This document shows, one piece after another, positions 61,905 through 64,000 of a stretch of 64,000 bases of DNA. The notes beneath the pieces are model-generated. The model had not been told where the DNA came from. It searched no databases and saw only the letters and a program-made list of their open reading frames with translations. Position numbers and translations under genes: made by a program. Source of the stretch: Marinobacter daqiaonensis (GTDB lineage Bacteria > Pseudomonadota > Gammaproteobacteria > Pseudomonadales > Oleiphilaceae); NCBI RefSeq assembly GCF_900115285.1, contig NZ_FOYW01000003.1:186001-250000 (forward strand), in the 5' to 3' direction. The first letter of the stretch is position 1. Each line of letters starts with the position of its first letter.

Positions 61905-62864
61905 TCAGGCGATGTCCATGTCTGTCTCGGAGCAGATCTGGTTGCGGCCCCGGTTTTTTGCCCGGTAGAGGGCACGGTCGGCCCGTCTGATGATTTCCCC
62001 GATGGAGTCGTCGCCAGGCCACAGTTGCGCAATGCCTACCGACACGGTCGCGTGTATCAGGGTGTCGCCGCTGTAGAAAGCCTCTGTGGCGATAGTGTGT
62101 CTGACGCGTTCGGCGATGCCGGCGGCATCGTCGAGGTCCGTGCCGGGGAGGATCAATGCAAACTCCTCGCCCCCAACGCGATAGGCCCGGTCCCCCGAGC
62201 GCAGCTGCTCAAGAATCCGCCGACTGGCCTCCCGCAGCACGATATCCCCCGTCGGATGGCCGTGGTTATCATTGATGGATTTGAAGTGATCGAAGTCGTA
62301 TGTGACCAGGGCGCAGCCGATGCCGGTGCGGCGGAGCGTCCCCAGCTGATGGGAAAGGTCGAGATTGAACTGCTTCCGGTTGAGCAGTGTGGTGAGTTCG
62401 TCGGTCACGGATTCCTGCCGCAGCTTCTGCTCGCGGGCCTTCTGCTGGGAGATATCCCGTATGATGGCAACGGCCACCGGCATACCGCCCATCTCCACCC
62501 GGTTGAGCATGATATCCACCGGAAACAGGGAGCCATCCCGTCTGCGGCCATTGAGGCTCAGCCCGCTTCCCATCGGTCGCATTGTCGGGCTGCTGAAATA
62601 ATCCTCGACATGGTGATTGTGACGCTCGCGAACGTCGTCCGGCAGCAGCGTTTCAAGGCTCAGGTTGATAAGCCCTTCCGGAGGATACTGAAATACCTCG
62701 CACGCCCGGGCGTTGGCCGAGACAACCCGTTTCTCCCGGGTAACCACAACCACGGCATCCGGTATGACATCGAGAAACCGTGTCAGCTCAGCAAGGGACA
62801 TGCCCTGTGGCTTTCCCAACGGGTTGGAAACCGGGGTCGGCGATGGTGGTTGGCTGGACTGCAT
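61905..62864 (-). CDS. PAS-GGDEF diguanylate cyclase
   Basis: About 319 aa, soluble. A PAS domain (about 25-140; FLDVIPDAVVVVTREKRVVSAN, ending with VAVAIIRDISQQKARE) precedes GGDEF (DELTTLLNRKQFNLDL, YDFDHFKSINDNHGH, GGEEF at 231-235). RxxD (222-225) lies five residues before GGEEF, so the enzyme looks active and product-inhibited. The start at 62864 is uncertain: the ribosome site is weak, and an upstream in-frame ATG at 62960 exists. Divergent from the final gene. Confidence 0.9.
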   Translation of the reverse strand: MQSSQPPSPTPVSNPLGKPQGMSLAELTRFLDVIPDAVVVVTREKRVVSANARACEVFQYPPEGLINLSLETLLPDDVRERHNHHVEDYFSSPTMRPMGSGLSLNGRRRDGSLFPVDIMLNRVEMGGMPVAVAIIRDISQQKAREQKLRQESVTDELTTLLNRKQFNLDLSHQLGTLRRTGIGCALVTYDFDHFKSINDNHGHPTGDIVLREASRRILEQLRSGDRAYRVGGEEFALILPGTDLDDAAGIAERVRHTIATEAFYSGDTLIHATVSVGIAQLWPGDDSIGEIIRRADRALYRAKNRGRNQICSETDMDIA

Positions 62865-62998
62865 CGGTGGTCTGACAGACTCGGTCAAAGACGAAAGAAC
62901 GCTTAAATGGTTATTATGACGCTTTCGGGGCAGGTTTGCTGCGCCTGAACTGTAAAACATTGCCAGTTTTCGTGGCACGACAACAGGGAGAAAAATCG

Positions 62999-64000
62999 AT
63001 GGCAGAAGCGGAATCCATTCAACGGCTCTATGGTGTGCCTCATTCGCTCTATACCGGCGTGGCACGCTGCTACCTGAGGACGCAGGGCATACCCTATGAG
63101 GAGCTGCCCACTGCTCATCCGGATTTCCAGGAACGGATTCTGCCGGTCACCCGGCGCAGTATCATTCCGGTGCTGGAGACCCCCGAGGGAGACGTCATTC
63201 AGGACAGTCTAGACATCATCGATCATTTCGAGGCCCGGGGCGTACCATATTCCGCTTATCCCGATAGTGCGCTTCAGCGTGTGCTGGCCATCATTATCCA
63301 GTACTACGGCAGCCAGTCGATGCTCAAGCATGCCATGCACTATCGCTGGACCTACCGCACCCAGCAGGAAGAGTTCCTGCGGGATGCCTTCGCCGCCGGT
63401 GCCGGCGAAGAGCTGGCAGACAGGATCATGTCGCGAATGAACTCCTACCTGCCGCGGCTGGGGGTCACCGAACACACCGTTGCGGAAATCGAGGCGTCCT
63501 ACTTCCAGTTGCTGGATACCCTGAACGTCCATTTCAGAAAACATCCGTATCTGTTCGGGGGGCGGCCATCGGTCGGCGACTATGGGCTGATCGGTCCTCT
63601 GTTCGCTCACCTCGGGCGTGACCCTGTGCCCTGCGACATTATGAAGGTGAGGGCACCACGGGTGTATCGCTGGGTCGAGCGAATGACCGCGCCGGGGCTG
63701 GATACGCCTGAATTCCAGGGTTACGGCAGCGAGTTCCTGCCGGGCGACGAGATTCCGGAGACCCTGGTGCCCCTGCTGGAACAGATCGCTGATGAAATCT
63801 TCCCGGAGCTGACCGACAAGTTCGTGTTCCTGGACGATCTGATCGAGACTCATCGGCCAGAGGATGGCCAGCCGGTTTCCGACAAGCCCCACCAGCGATA
63901 TGTCGGACTGGTGGACACCCAGTTCCGGGGGATGCCGATGCAATCCGGGGTGGAGCCCTATCTGGTTTACATCCTCAGGCGGGCGGATCAGGTCCTGGCC
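62999..64000 (+). CDS. Glutathione S-transferase-like protein, cut by window end
   Basis: An open frame from ATG 62999 (CAGGGAG upstream) runs to the last base without a stop: at least 334 codons. The N-terminal third is thioredoxin-like (RLYGVPHSLYTGVARCYL, RRSIIPVLETPEG with cis-Pro, and VIQDSLDIIDHFE), then a helical domain with the GST N-cap (GGRPSVGDYGLIGPL). The protein continues over 100 residues past a normal GST, with a conserved-looking extension of unknown role. Confidence 0.85.
   Translation, partial: MAEAESIQRLYGVPHSLYTGVARCYLRTQGIPYEELPTAHPDFQERILPVTRRSIIPVLETPEGDVIQDSLDIIDHFEARGVPYSAYPDSALQRVLAIIIQYYGSQSMLKHAMHYRWTYRTQQEEFLRDAFAAGAGEELADRIMSRMNSYLPRLGVTEHTVAEIEASYFQLLDTLNVHFRKHPYLFGGRPSVGDYGLIGPLFAHLGRDPVPCDIMKVRAPRVYRWVERMTAPGLDTPEFQGYGSEFLPGDEIPETLVPLLEQIADEIFPELTDKFVFLDDLIETHRPEDGQPVSDKPHQRYVGLVDTQFRGMPMQSGVEPYLVYILRRADQVLA

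Overview
The window is a GC-rich chromosome segment from a gammaproteobacterium. It shows no plasmid, phage, transposase, CRISPR array, rRNA or tRNA. Gene order resembles Pseudomonas and Marinobacter-type genomes: radC / coaBC-dut-algC-argB, rpe-gph-trpE-trpG-trpD-trpC, crp/vfr with an osmC-like gene and speD, and lptD-surA-pdxA-rsmA-apaH beside amgK-murU. The absence of apaG, the algC form with a membrane extension, DUF3301/DUF3530/DUF4202 genes and many signalling proteins fit a free-living marine relative of Marinobacter. The genus is inferred, not proven.

Layout. 0.2-10.3 kb: DNA repair (radC), coenzyme A and dUTP metabolism, AlgC, then an arginine block (argB, a membrane protein of unknown function, argE, argA). 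10.6-14.4 kb: one very large PilZ/GGDEF/EAL protein with degenerate catalytic motifs. 14.5-25.5 kb: pirin, speD, OsmC-like protein, a Vfr/CRP regulator, a lipoprotein hydrolase, two glutathione-transferase-like proteins, truC, trpS, an oddly built chemotaxis receptor and a DUF4202 gene. 25.5-31.5 kb, minus strand: rpe-gph-(trpL)-trpE-trpG-[palindromic DNA]-trpD-trpC. I found a short upstream frame with a Trp-Trp-Arg-Trp run that looks like a trp leader peptide. 31.7-43.2 kb: DUF3530, a DjlA-like protein, murU and amgK (peptidoglycan recycling), the lptD outer-membrane cluster, and thiS-thiG. 43.4-51.2 kb: slmA, a hydrolase, a CaCA antiporter lacking its usual first helix, an acetyltransferase, a membrane-anchored EEP enzyme and a hybrid kinase overlapping a diguanylate cyclase response regulator. 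51.5-64 kb: EamA transporter, inositol-phosphatase family protein, an EmrAB-like efflux pair with divergent LysR regulator, a small charged secreted protein, an acetolactate synthase plus aminotransferase, small membrane proteins, a PAS-GGDEF protein and a glutathione-transferase-like gene cut by the window end.

Connections. Three separate c-di-GMP proteins (10.6, 50.3 and 61.9 kb) point to rich second-messenger signalling; two keep an active-looking GGEEF motif and product-inhibition site, and the large one probably senses rather than makes c-di-GMP. Cell-envelope functions (LptD, SurA, DjlA-like, MurU, AmgK) are grouped as in related genomes.

Nothing here is a clear new defence or mobile system. 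The parts most worth a second look are non-coding or architectural: the candidate trp attenuator leader, the nested palindromes between trpG and trpD, the long inverted repeat between thiG and slmA, the chemoreceptor with an apparently cytoplasmic sensor ahead of a membrane hairpin, and the membrane-anchored protein with a Sm-like tail inside the arginine cluster.
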